Shown here: positions 1 to 7,819 of the stretch, in pieces
How the letters are laid out: every line of letters starts with the position of its first letter
Numbering within the stretch: the stretch's first letter is position 1
Source of the DNA: CAZSHX01 sp964606895
Lineage (GTDB): Bacteria > Bacteroidota > Ignavibacteria > Kapaibacteriales > UBA2268
Assembly: GCA_964606895.1 (NCBI GenBank)
Contig: CAZSHX010000097.1
Span: 1 to 14,137 of the forward strand
Direction of reading: 5' to 3'
Length of the DNA: 14,137 nucleotides
Made by a program: the position numbers and the translations under genes
The notes under the pieces: model-generated
Databases searched by the model: none
Told to the model about the DNA's origin: nothing
What the model saw: only the letters and a program-made list of their open reading frames with translations

Positions 1-1145
1 ACAGTTGATAAATTCCATCCATTAAAACCTATACATTCCCAATTTATTCCATCATCGGTTGATTTATATATGCCTGAACTCGCTGAATATATGTTCCCCT
101 TTTTATCAAAGTCAATATTTACAACATCAACAGCAGTAAACCCTTTTGATCTTCTTTCCCAATTTAAACCTTTATTACTGGTAAAATATATTCCATACCC
201 AGAAGATTCAACAAAAATGTTACCAATTGAGTCTTCTGCAAAATTACTTATATAATTCTTACCAAGACCATTTGACCTTGATTCCCACGATTTTCCAAAG
301 TCAGCAGAATAAAAAACATTATTACTTCCATTAAAACTTAAATAAATTTCAAGTTTTGATGTAATAAATATTCCATAAATCTCGAATGGTGTAATAGGTG
401 TGATATTCTTTGTTGTACTTGATTCATCAATAAAAAAAACTTTTTGGTCATTTCTGTAGATTATTCTATCATAATCAATAACTTTAAAAAACATTAAATT
501 AAAATCAAATTTTAAAACTTTCCAATTTGTACCGTTGTCCGATGACAAACATAAGATAGAGTGGATGCTATTATTTTCTCCAATATAATCAGCGGAGAGA
601 AAAAGTACACCATCTGGTGTTACACTGAAATTTTTCAGATAATATTTATATTCAATTCCCTCAATAACTATATTTTTCCTTTCCCATGTGCTGCCATTAT
701 CATTACTAAACAAATATTGATTTGTACTATCATTATAAAACCATATATAAAAATTACCTGATGTGTCAGAACCTCCTAAATAAGGACTTTTCGAAGAATA
801 CTTACTAAGAGAAGATAGAGCTTCCCATGAAATTCCTTCATTGCTTGATCTATAAAAAAACATTTCACGGTAATTGATATATTCTTTAGCAATAATCATG
901 TTTCTCTTGGATAACGTGATTTCAGAAATTCTCTTACCTAATAAAATATCAAACCATTGTTTTCCATAATTTGTTGATTTAAAAACACCATTTGCTGTAG
1001 CTAAAAAAATACTATTATTATTTACATTAATTCCCCAGATATCACCTGCTTCGGGAGCATATAAATATTCCCAAAAAGGTTCTTCCCCAAATACCTTGGT
1101 TGAAAGAATAAAAATAAATAATATTAGAAATTTTATTGTCTTCAT
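1..1145 (-). CDS. Secreted Asp-box (BNR) repeat protein, C-terminus cut by window
   Basis: The open frame runs from an ATG at 1143-1145 to the window edge: 381 complete codons with no stop, so the C-terminus lies outside. The first 20 or so residues (MKTIKFLILFIFILSTKVFG) form a signal peptide, so the protein should be exported. Seven Asp-box motifs of the type S-x-D/N-x-G-x-x-W are visible: residues 57-64 (STNYGKQW), 100-107, 147-154, 201-208, 280-287, 322-329 and 362-369 (STDDGINW). They are spaced about 40-80 residues apart, the pattern of sialidase/sortilin/photosystem-stability-type beta-propellers. The Asp box is structural, so no enzyme activity can be inferred. A C-terminal secretion or anchoring domain may exist beyond the edge. 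The start lies 4 nt after the stop of the 67-aa membrane gene, suggesting co-transcription. The gene is visibly AT-rich (12 G+C in 301-360), unlike the M16 and purE genes. Confidence 0.85.
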   Translation of the reverse strand, partial: MKTIKFLILFIFILSTKVFGEEPFWEYLYAPEAGDIWGINVNNNSIFLATANGVFKSTNYGKQWFDILLGKRISEITLSKRNMIIAKEYINYREMFFYRSSNEGISWEALSSLSKYSSKSPYLGGSDTSGNFYIWFYNDSTNQYLFSNDNGSTWERKNIVIEGIEYKYYLKNFSVTPDGVLFLSADYIGENNSIHSILCLSSDNGTNWKVLKFDFNLMFFKVIDYDRIIYRNDQKVFFIDESSTTKNITPITPFEIYGIFITSKLEIYLSFNGSNNVFYSADFGKSWESRSNGLGKNYISNFAEDSIGNIFVESSGYGIYFTSNKGLNWERRSKGFTAVDVVNIDFDKKGNIYSASSGIYKSTDDGINWECIGFNGWNLST

Positions 1146-1149
1146 TGTG

Positions 1150-1353
1150 TTATTTCTCAAATAATTTCATTATCTGATTGCCGCAATAGACCAATAGCAT
1201 CATATAAATGCTAAAGAAAAGAAAAAACCAAAAATTGAAGAGCAATTTCCCGTCCTTGAAGAAAAGCCTGAACATCGAAGGTTTGTATCTTACAACTAAA
1301 TAATACAAAAACAGCGTCAGCAGGCACAATACTGCAACGACTATTACATACAT
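1150..1353 (-). CDS. Small two-helix membrane protein (67 aa), unknown function
   Basis: I do not recognise this family. The protein has two hydrophobic segments, about residues 1-21 and 38-60. They are joined by a basic loop (R22, K24, R29, K33, K36) that should face the cytoplasm. A strong Shine-Dalgarno sequence (GGAGGAAAG on the coding strand, about 1357-1365) lies just before the ATG, which is the best reason to believe the gene is translated. It begins 45 nt after the PBP2 stop and ends 4 nt before the start of the Asp-box gene, so it probably belongs to the same transcript. Being next to mrdA makes a cell-envelope role conceivable, but nothing in the sequence shows this. Confidence 0.65.
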   Translation of the reverse strand: MYVIVVAVLCLLTLFLYYLVVRYKPSMFRLFFKDGKLLFNFWFFLFFSIYMMLLVYCGNQIMKLFEK

Positions 1354-1398
1354 ATCTTTCCTCCGAATAGTTGAAAAAATACAGATATCAGGTTCTTG

Positions 1399-3258
1399 TC
1401 ATCTTCCTTTGTTCACTGCCATAGCTTTGGCAGAAGTATCTTTGCCGCTCGTGGGTTTTATTTGAGTTTGCTTTTTGGTAGAATCGGGAGCAAAATAAAC
1501 TTTCAGCAGTTCTGCCGCAATAGGTGCGGCAATCGTTGCCCCGAATCCTGCATTTTCCACCATAACGCACATTGCCACCTTGGGATTGTCCTTGGGTGCA
1601 AAGCATATAAACCACGAATGGTCTTGTCCATGTGGATTCTGAGCAGTACCGGTTTTGCCGCAAATATCCAATCCGGGGATTTTGATGGCTGTGGCAGTTC
1701 CGCCGGGAGTATTTACTACGTCGAACATACCGCCGATGACAAGGTCGAACCATCTTTGATTGATTGGTATCTGTCTTTTGCCGTAATCGAATTTCTCAAT
1801 TTTATGAGTCATGTTGTTATTCACCGACCTGACAAGGTGCGGCTGATTCACGAGCCCTTTGCTTGCAATCATAGCACAGTAATTTGCCATTTGCAACGGA
1901 GTGGCTCCCACTTCGCCCTGCCCGATACCAAAGTTAACAATTGAGCCTTTGGGATAGCCGTTCTTTCCGTATTTTTTTTCGAGCCATTCTATTGTTGGCA
2001 GGATTCCTCTGGTTTCGTTGGGAATGTCAATATGCGTAATCTCGCCGAAACCAAACATTTTGCCATACTTGCCGAGTCTTGCAAGCCCGAGTTTCAACGC
2101 CGCCTGATAGAAAAAAACGTTGCAGGAAGCTTGAATTGCTTTCCTGACATTCACCGAACCGTGAGCCCCGTGGCATTTATACTCTCTGTTGCCGTACTGA
2201 AAACTGCCTCCGCAGGCTAAAGTAGAGTTTTCTGTGATAATTCCTTCGTTCAGACAGGCAATAGCTATGAGCATTTTCCATGTAGAGCCGGGAGGATAGA
2301 ACGATTGAATGGCACGGTTCACAAGCGGAGTTGCGGGGTCGTCCCTGAAAGCCTGATACATTTCGGTTGAAATCTTTCCGCTGAAAGTACGCGGGTCGTA
2401 ATCCGGTTTGCTCGCCAGGCAGAGGACTTCACCGTTCGAAGGGTCAATGGCAACAGCGGCACCGCGTTTGCCGGCAAGAAGTTCTTCGGCTTTAATCTGC
2501 ATTCCTTTGTGAATGGTTAGATGCAAATCGAAACCATTGCTGACGGGCAAATCACTCATGCCTTTGTTGAAACTCGAAATTTTCTTTCCTGAACGATTTA
2601 CTGCTATGAAATTGACTCCCTTTGTTCCCCTGATAAACTCTTCGTAAGAAGCTTCAAGTCCCGACTGACCGATTACATCACCCGGGCGGTAATATCGTTT
2701 GGTTTCAAGCTGAGGCTGGGAAATTTCACGGGTATAGCCGAGCATGTGTGCCATATTGCAATTAAAATCATAAATTCTTTTGGATTCGATTGAAACATCA
2801 ACTCCGGGAAGAAGTTCAAGGTTTTCCTCAATCAGTCCGACAGTTTTGAAATCTACATCCCTCGAAACTCTGATTTGCTCAAACCGCGAGTATTTTTTAT
2901 TTCGTTCCAGAATTTTCATTATATCACCTTGGTCCATCTGCAGAATAGATGCAAGCAATGGAAGCCTGTCCTTACGGAAATCACTCGGTGTGATACGGAT
3001 AGTAAAGGAGGGTTCGTTGTGCGTCAGCAGTAAACCGTTGCGGTCGTACATATTTCCTCTGAACGGCTCAACCACATCCTGTTTGATAGCCTGAGTTGAG
3101 CTTTCGGATTTGTAACTGCTTCCGCGGACCAACTGCAGGTAGCCCAAACGGACAATAAACATTGCAGAAACTGCAATAACGATATATTTAAAGGCAGTAG
3201 CCCTTGATAGTGCGGCAAAATTCGGGTTATTCGAATATTTTGTTGTCTGTTTAGCCAT
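1399..3258 (-). CDS. mrdA: Penicillin-binding protein 2, peptidoglycan D,D-transpeptidase (rod elongation)
   Basis: This class B penicillin-binding protein cross-links peptidoglycan in the periplasm; PBP2 works with RodA and MreBCD during rod elongation. The 619-residue length is usual. The order is: short cytoplasmic tail, one membrane helix (about 24-44), the pedestal/dimerisation region with the conserved RGNMYDRNG segment (68-75), then the transpeptidase domain. All three catalytic motifs are present: S325-TW-K328, S378-C-N380 and K535-TGT. The GQGEVGATPLQMAN segment (447-459) and a C-terminal AAPIAAELL are also typical. Cys349, Cys362, His366 and Cys379 sit where PBP2 proteins commonly carry a metal-site-like set. 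No clear Shine-Dalgarno precedes the ATG, but the tail-plus-helix layout supports this start. rodA and mreBCD are not in view. The 67-aa membrane gene follows after 45 nt. Confidence 0.95.
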   Translation of the reverse strand: MAKQTTKYSNNPNFAALSRATAFKYIVIAVSAMFIVRLGYLQLVRGSSYKSESSTQAIKQDVVEPFRGNMYDRNGLLLTHNEPSFTIRITPSDFRKDRLPLLASILQMDQGDIMKILERNKKYSRFEQIRVSRDVDFKTVGLIEENLELLPGVDVSIESKRIYDFNCNMAHMLGYTREISQPQLETKRYYRPGDVIGQSGLEASYEEFIRGTKGVNFIAVNRSGKKISSFNKGMSDLPVSNGFDLHLTIHKGMQIKAEELLAGKRGAAVAIDPSNGEVLCLASKPDYDPRTFSGKISTEMYQAFRDDPATPLVNRAIQSFYPPGSTWKMLIAIACLNEGIITENSTLACGGSFQYGNREYKCHGAHGSVNVRKAIQASCNVFFYQAALKLGLARLGKYGKMFGFGEITHIDIPNETRGILPTIEWLEKKYGKNGYPKGSIVNFGIGQGEVGATPLQMANYCAMIASKGLVNQPHLVRSVNNNMTHKIEKFDYGKRQIPINQRWFDLVIGGMFDVVNTPGGTATAIKIPGLDICGKTGTAQNPHGQDHSWFICFAPKDNPKVAMCVMVENAGFGATIAAPIAAELLKVYFAPDSTKKQTQIKPTSGKDTSAKAMAVNKGR

Positions 3259-3299
3259 TTATTCAGCAATAATAATTTGTAAATTATTCAACTCCAAAA

Positions 3300-3321
3300 A
3301 TAATCAATTTCAGTTGATTAT
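3300..3321 (-). terminator. Possible intrinsic terminator after the TPR gene
   Basis: An inverted repeat ATAATCAA / TTGATTAT (8-bp perfect arms, 6-nt loop) lies about 60 nt beyond the TPR stop. On the minus strand it runs directly into TTTTTGG. The stem is very AT-rich, which weakens the call. The same bases contain TATTTTTG (3295-3302 on the complement), a match to the Bacteroidetes -7 consensus TAnnTTTG, so the site could instead, or also, be the promoter region of mrdA; I see no good -33 TTTG partner at the right distance. Confidence 0.4.
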
Positions 3322-3381
3322 AAAACATATAGACGAATAAATTCAGAAAATTGGAAATATATTTTTAAATTGTGCTGATTT

Positions 3382-4704
3382 CTATTGTTGTTGCTCATCG
3401 TAATCGTAACCAAGTCTTTTCACCCAGGATTTTACGACGGAACGTGTCTGGTCATTTATTGTGTGGAGTTTGAGAAACTGGAGGAAGTCAACTCCTGCTT
3501 CGGGGTTCTTTCCTTCGGATTGGAAAGCTAACCCGCGGTTTATATACGCAATCGGATTGTTGGGATTGATTTCTATTGCTAAAGTGAAATCTTCAAGGGC
3601 TTTATCGTAATATTTCAGCTTCATGAATAAATTTCCGCGGGAGATATAGGCAGAAGAAAACTTCGGATTAACAGAAATTGCTTTTGAATAATCCCTCAGT
3701 GCATCTTTGAATTTGTCCATATTCTGATTTACCAGTGCTCTGCCGAAATAGCCTGATGCAATTTCGGGGGCAAGCTCGATACATCTGTTGTAGTCAGTTA
3801 TGGCATCAAAATACAATTTCAGTTTAGCTTTAGCATTTCCACGGTTATAAAAAACATTTGCAAGCTTAGGATTGAGTTCCAATGCTTTTGTATAGTCATT
3901 AATCGCATTGTCGTAATTTTTGGAAGCATAATAAACTATCCCGCGATTGTTGTAAGTATCGGGGGAATTGGGATTCTGTCTGATTGAAGTAGAAAAATCA
4001 TTCAGGGCTTCGGTATGATTTTTTAACCGGCTGTTAATCAATCCGCGGTAATTCAGCGATGTAGTTGATTCGGGATTTATTTCCAATGCCTTTGAAAAAT
4101 CTTTATACGCAAGTTTGTACTTTCGGATATTGCTCAAAGCCAAACCACGTGAAAGGTATGTTTTTTCGTTATGCGGATCCAGCTCGATAGATTTTGTGTA
4201 ATCCCTGATTGCCTGGTCAAATTCCTTTTTTTCGAAATAGCAATTGCCCCTGTAAAGATAAGAAAGCGGGTAAGCAGGATTCATATTTATGGACATATCG
4301 AAATCTTCGACAGCATCATCGTATTTGCGAATCGAAAAGAAACAGTAGCCTCGTCTGTAATAGGCAAACGGGAAGTTTGGATTAATGTCAATAGCATTGG
4401 TTAAATCTTCGATAGCTTTATAGTATTGACCAACGTCGAGATAGGCAACACCTCTTTTGAAATACGCGAAAGAAAAGCTTGGATTCAGTGCAATTGCATG
4501 ATTATAGTACATAATTGCATCTTTATGCATTTCCAGATTCAGGTAGCAGTTACCAATCTTGAAATAAGCAAAAGCCGCCTTTGGGTTAAGCTCAATTGCA
4601 GATTTATAGAAAGTCATGGCTTCGTTGTAGTTCTCTTTTTTGAACTCATCGTCGCCGAACTCAATCCATTCCTCAGGTGTTCTATTTTCCGCTTTTGTTG
4701 CCAT
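3382..4704 (-). CDS. Cytoplasmic tetratricopeptide (TPR) protein with 12 tandem 34-residue units
   Basis: The 440-residue protein is almost entirely TPR. After a 9-residue leader, residues 10-417 divide into exactly twelve 34-residue units with no insertion or deletion, followed by a 23-residue tail ending in YDYDEQQQ. Unit 2 begins AFAYFKIGNCYL and most units end in a form of AIELNP. Nearly every unit carries Tyr-x-x-Arg-Gly near its start (YFKRG, YYRRG, YLYRG, YNNRG), the usual TPR position 4-8 pattern. There is no signal peptide or membrane helix, so a cytoplasmic scaffold for protein-protein contacts is likely; the partner is unknown. It is transcribed divergently from the M16 genes and has a good Bacteroidetes-type promoter at 4772-4802. 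It is upstream of mrdA on the same strand, but a possible terminator separates them. Translation signals are weak (only AGAG before the ATG). Confidence 0.9.
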   Translation of the reverse strand: MATKAENRTPEEWIEFGDDEFKKENYNEAMTFYKSAIELNPKAAFAYFKIGNCYLNLEMHKDAIMYYNHAIALNPSFSFAYFKRGVAYLDVGQYYKAIEDLTNAIDINPNFPFAYYRRGYCFFSIRKYDDAVEDFDMSINMNPAYPLSYLYRGNCYFEKKEFDQAIRDYTKSIELDPHNEKTYLSRGLALSNIRKYKLAYKDFSKALEINPESTTSLNYRGLINSRLKNHTEALNDFSTSIRQNPNSPDTYNNRGIVYYASKNYDNAINDYTKALELNPKLANVFYNRGNAKAKLKLYFDAITDYNRCIELAPEIASGYFGRALVNQNMDKFKDALRDYSKAISVNPKFSSAYISRGNLFMKLKYYDKALEDFTLAIEINPNNPIAYINRGLAFQSEGKNPEAGVDFLQFLKLHTINDQTRSVVKSWVKRLGYDYDEQQQ

Positions 4705-4718
4705 TCTCTATCGTTTAT

Positions 4719-4734
4719 TGGCTAAATTTAGCCA
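4719..4734. promoter_or_regulatory. 16-bp perfect palindrome just upstream of the TPR gene
   Basis: TGGCTAAATTTAGCCA is its own reverse complement and ends 15 nt before the TPR start codon. Given the promoter predicted at 4772-4802, it would lie in the 5' leader, where it could bind a dimeric regulator or fold as a 6-bp stem with an AATT loop. No known operator is recognised. Confidence 0.4.
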
Positions 4735-4746
4735 TAGATTGTAGTT

Positions 4747-4766
4747 TATGAATATGTAAATTCATA
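4747..4766. promoter_or_regulatory. Inverted repeat near the expected TPR transcription start
   Basis: TATGAAT and ATTCATA form perfect 7-bp arms around a 6-nt spacer. It lies at or just after the transcription start expected from the 4772-4802 promoter, a placement typical of repressor sites. The local sequence is AT-rich, so chance is a real alternative. Confidence 0.3.
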
Positions 4767-4771
4767 TAGAG

Positions 4772-4802
4772 CAAATATAATACCATTTTACGAAAGAACA
4801 AA
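4772..4802 (-). promoter_or_regulatory. Bacteroidetes-type promoter for the TPR gene
   Basis: Read on the minus strand, TTTG (4799-4802) is followed by 19 nt and then TATATTTG (4772-4779). This matches the Bacteroidetes primary-sigma consensus of a -33 TTTG and a -7 TAnnTTTG. The start of transcription would fall near 4765, giving a leader of about 60 nt that carries the two inverted repeats at 4747-4766 and 4719-4734. Confidence 0.55.
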
Positions 4803-4919
4803 AAAAGATAACTTAAGGAAACTTATTTCCAAATAATTTCGTACTGATAATTATGAAATAATCTTTTAATTTGCATTCTTGAAAAAATGCATTCAATTAA
4901 TTTTAATAAAGGACAATTT

Positions 4920-6260
4920 ATGTATAAATTACTGATTATGGTAATGTTTGGAAGTTTCTTTATGCTTACGGTTTCGAACTCTCAAACTGCAAGCCAAAAA
5001 ATCTTTCCGTTTAACTTTAAAGTTGAATCTTTGGATAACGGTTTGAAAGTGATAATGATTCCCATGCAGACTCAGGGAATTGTTTCCTACTATTCGGTGG
5101 TAAGAACCGGAAGCAGAGACGAATGGGAACCCGGGCATTCCGGTTTTGCTCATTTTTTTGAGCACATGATGTTCCGCGGAACGAAAAAATATCCCGGGCA
5201 TGTTTACGACAGCCTTGTCATTGCAATGGGTGCTAATGCAAATGCTTACACAACTGACGATTACACCTGCTATCACCTTAATATAACAAAAGATAACCTC
5301 GAAAAAGTGATTGAACTGGAAAGCGACAGATTCCAGAATCTATCTTATCCCGAGGAAGGCTTTAAAACCGAATCGCAGGCAGTTTACGGCGAGTACCGCA
5401 AAGGCAAAACCAGCCCATACACTTGGATTTGGGAGAAAATGTGCGAAACCGCTTTTGACGAGCATACCTACAAACATACAACCATCGGCTTCGAAAAAGA
5501 TATTATTGCAATGCCGACAATGTACGATTACTCAATCAGCTTTTTCAACCGCTACTATCGTCCCGAAAATGTTGTAATAGTCGTAGTCGGCGATTTCAAA
5601 GAAGCGGAACTGAAGACAATGATCAATAAGTACTATGCAGGTTGGAAAAAAGGATATGTCCCGCCCGAAATCAAGCAGGAACCTGTCCAAACAAAAGAAA
5701 GAACCGCCGTCATCACCTACCCGGGCAAGACGCTACCAATCATGGGAATTGGTTACAAAGGTTCTGCATTCATTCCCACAGATAAAAATACCACTGCCGC
5801 TATCATGATTGGCGAGCTTGCTTTTGGCGGTAACAGCGACTTATACAAAAAGCTGTATCTGAAAGAGCAGAAAATCCAGATGCTCGAACCTGAATTCAAC
5901 CAGAACCGCGACCCGTTCCTTTGGCTTATTTGGGCTATGGTGAAGGATGCAAAGGATTTGAATTATGTGACAGGCGAAATTAACAAAACAATTGCTCAGT
6001 TTATTTCAACTCCGGTTGATTCAAAAAAACTGGATAATCTGAAAAAGCGGATGAAATACCAATTCCTGATGAATCTTGATACTCCCGATAAAGTTGCCGG
6101 AACCCTTGCAAGATACATTGCACTAACGGGCGGAATCGGTGCCGTTGACCAGTTCTATGCCACCGTTGCAAGCATCACTCCTCAGGATTTGCAAAATGCG
6201 GCAAAGTTGTATTTCGTATCCGAAAAACGAACAATCGTAACTTTAATGGGGAGCAAATAA
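4920..6260 (+). CDS. Exported M16-family zinc metallopeptidase, catalytic subunit
   Basis: This is an inverzincin (M16B, pitrilysin/MPP-like) peptidase subunit. I chose the ATG at 4920 (446 aa) over an upstream ATG at 4887 because it follows AAAGGAC with a 6-nt spacer and starts directly with a signal peptide (MYKLLIMVMFGSFFMLTVSN). Numbered from this start, the inverted zinc motif HFFEH is at 78-82 and the third ligand Glu158 (in VYGEY) lies 76 residues past the second His, the usual HxxEH-x75-E spacing. So the zinc site is intact. The equivalent of the substrate-binding R/Y motif is degenerate (LYLKEQKI) and is supplied instead by the next gene product. That is the division of labour known for two-subunit bacterial M16B enzymes. 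The protein should act in the periplasm on peptides. Its stop codon is one base before the start of the partner gene. Confidence 0.92.
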   Translation: MYKLLIMVMFGSFFMLTVSNSQTASQKIFPFNFKVESLDNGLKVIMIPMQTQGIVSYYSVVRTGSRDEWEPGHSGFAHFFEHMMFRGTKKYPGHVYDSLVIAMGANANAYTTDDYTCYHLNITKDNLEKVIELESDRFQNLSYPEEGFKTESQAVYGEYRKGKTSPYTWIWEKMCETAFDEHTYKHTTIGFEKDIIAMPTMYDYSISFFNRYYRPENVVIVVVGDFKEAELKTMINKYYAGWKKGYVPPEIKQEPVQTKERTAVITYPGKTLPIMGIGYKGSAFIPTDKNTTAAIMIGELAFGGNSDLYKKLYLKEQKIQMLEPEFNQNRDPFLWLIWAMVKDAKDLNYVTGEINKTIAQFISTPVDSKKLDNLKKRMKYQFLMNLDTPDKVAGTLARYIALTGGIGAVDQFYATVASITPQDLQNAAKLYFVSEKRTIVTLMGSK

Positions 6261-6261
6261 T

Positions 6262-7797
6262 ATGAAAAACTACACAAACAAAATTGCAAAAACATACTTT
6301 TTATTAATGATTTTTTCCGGTGCATTAATGATTAATTCATGCTCTAATCTTGACAAAAACGAGACAAAACCTGTTCTGCTGAATGTTTCGGACGACCCGA
6401 CAATTTCATTTAAAATCTGGTTCAAAGTCGGCTCGCAACTCGACCCCAAAGGCAAAGAGGGATTAGCCGCACTGACTGCTTCGATGCTGACCGACGGCGG
6501 AACACAAAACAATACTTACGAGCAGATAATTGAAAAGCTCTTTCCGCTTGCCGCCTCTTACGGTGCAAAAGTGGACAAAGAAATGACCGTGATTAACGGC
6601 AGAACCCACAAGGATAATCTGGAGGAATATTACAAACTTCTGATTGATGCCATAACTAAACCTGCATTTAAAGAGGAGGATTTCAGCAGAATCAAAAGCG
6701 ATGTTTTGAATTCAATCGAAAATAACCTCAGATATTCAAGTGATGAGGAACTTGGCAAAGAGGCTCTTTACGGATTTATTTTCAGCGGAACTCCCTACGG
6801 ACATCTGACATTCGGTACAATTCAATCCCTAAAAAGCATAACAATTGACGACGTTAAGCAATTTTATAAAAAATACTATACCAAACAAAACTTTGTTATC
6901 GGTTTGGGCGGCGGATTTGAAGAAAAGCTGATTAACCGTCTCGAAGACGATTTGGCAAAACTTCCCGACGGCAAAATCGTTCAGCCCGAAAAACCAAAAC
7001 CTTCGGTCATCAACGGCAGAGAAGTATTACTGGTCGAAAAGAACTGCGATGCAACTGCAATCAGCTTTGGTTTTCCTTTGAATATTCTTCGCAATGATGA
7101 AGATTTTGTTGCTCTTGCTCTCTTTAATTCATGGTTTGGCGAGCATCGCAACCAGTCGAGCCATCTCTATCAGGTGCTTCGCGAAAAAAGAGGAATGAAC
7201 TACGGCGATTATTCCTACATCGAAACTTTTCTTAACGGCGGCAGTCTGAATGTCCCCGACCCATGCAATGCACGCCGTCAGCAGATTTTTGAAGTGTGGC
7301 TTCGTCCCGTTCCAAACCAAAACAGACATTTTGCACTGCGAGCCGCTATGCGGGAACTCCAGAACGTGATTACAAACGGTTTGACTAAAGACCAGTTCGA
7401 GCTTACAAAAATGTATCTTTACAACTACAGCCTGTTTTGGGCTCCGACAACAATGATGAAGCTCGGCTACCAGATTGACAGCCGTTTTTACGGAGTGAAA
7501 GACAACGGAAATTATATCGAATACTTCAGGGAAAAACTGAAAAGCCTTACTTTGGAGCAGGTGAACGCCGCAATCAAAAAGTATATTCAGTTCCAAAATA
7601 TTAAGTTTGCAATTGTTACCAAAGATGCCGAAGCATTCAGATTAGAGCTTCTCACCGACGGTCCGAGCCCGAATACTTATGCCACTCCGGTGCCCGATGA
7701 AGTATTAACCGAGGATAAGATTATTGAGATTTATCCGCTTCAGCTAAAACCAAACAGTGTTAAAATTGTTAAAATTGACGAAATGTTTCAGAAATAA
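6262..7797 (+). CDS. M16-family non-catalytic partner subunit, lipoprotein
   Basis: The 511-residue protein is an M16-fold subunit without a zinc site. A lipoprotein signal with Cys27 (MINSC) predicts envelope anchoring. The segment at 67-74 (GLAALTAS) aligns with GFAHFFEH of the upstream subunit, with His, Glu and His replaced by Ala70, Ala73 and Ser74. It keeps the R/Y-type motif LREKRGMNY (306-314) that the catalytic subunit has lost, so the pair probably forms a heterodimer with a composite active site. The start is one base after the preceding stop, with GGGGAG (6248-6253) as ribosome site, so translation is likely coupled. It is longer than a typical 420-450 residue subunit. An insertion near 300-350, around the segment GSLNVPDPCNARRQ, may explain this. 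The substrate is unknown. Confidence 0.88.
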   Translation: MKNYTNKIAKTYFLLMIFSGALMINSCSNLDKNETKPVLLNVSDDPTISFKIWFKVGSQLDPKGKEGLAALTASMLTDGGTQNNTYEQIIEKLFPLAASYGAKVDKEMTVINGRTHKDNLEEYYKLLIDAITKPAFKEEDFSRIKSDVLNSIENNLRYSSDEELGKEALYGFIFSGTPYGHLTFGTIQSLKSITIDDVKQFYKKYYTKQNFVIGLGGGFEEKLINRLEDDLAKLPDGKIVQPEKPKPSVINGREVLLVEKNCDATAISFGFPLNILRNDEDFVALALFNSWFGEHRNQSSHLYQVLREKRGMNYGDYSYIETFLNGGSLNVPDPCNARRQQIFEVWLRPVPNQNRHFALRAAMRELQNVITNGLTKDQFELTKMYLYNYSLFWAPTTMMKLGYQIDSRFYGVKDNGNYIEYFREKLKSLTLEQVNAAIKKYIQFQNIKFAIVTKDAEAFRLELLTDGPSPNTYATPVPDEVLTEDKIIEIYPLQLKPNSVKIVKIDEMFQK

Positions 7798-7819
7798 AAA
7801 TTACTATAAGGAGAAAATT

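Noticed and set aside
1388..1944. Open frames of 121 and 182 codons, one on each strand, within the 3' part of mrdA
   Set aside because: They overlap the well-supported PBP2 frame, have basic/Cys/Ser-rich shadow composition and no ribosome site or recognisable domain.
4817..4859. Short inverted repeats GGAAA/TTTCC and ATTTCGTA/TATGAAAT before the M16 operon
   Set aside because: Arms are short or imperfect in AT-rich DNA, and no promoter elements line up with them.
4887..4919. Upstream ATG for the first M16 gene
   Set aside because: The added 11 residues are polar and precede a complete signal peptide; the ATG at 4920 has the better ribosome site.
7129..7596. 155-codon minus-strand frame inside the second M16 gene
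   Set aside because: It is antisense to a conserved coding region and shows no family features.
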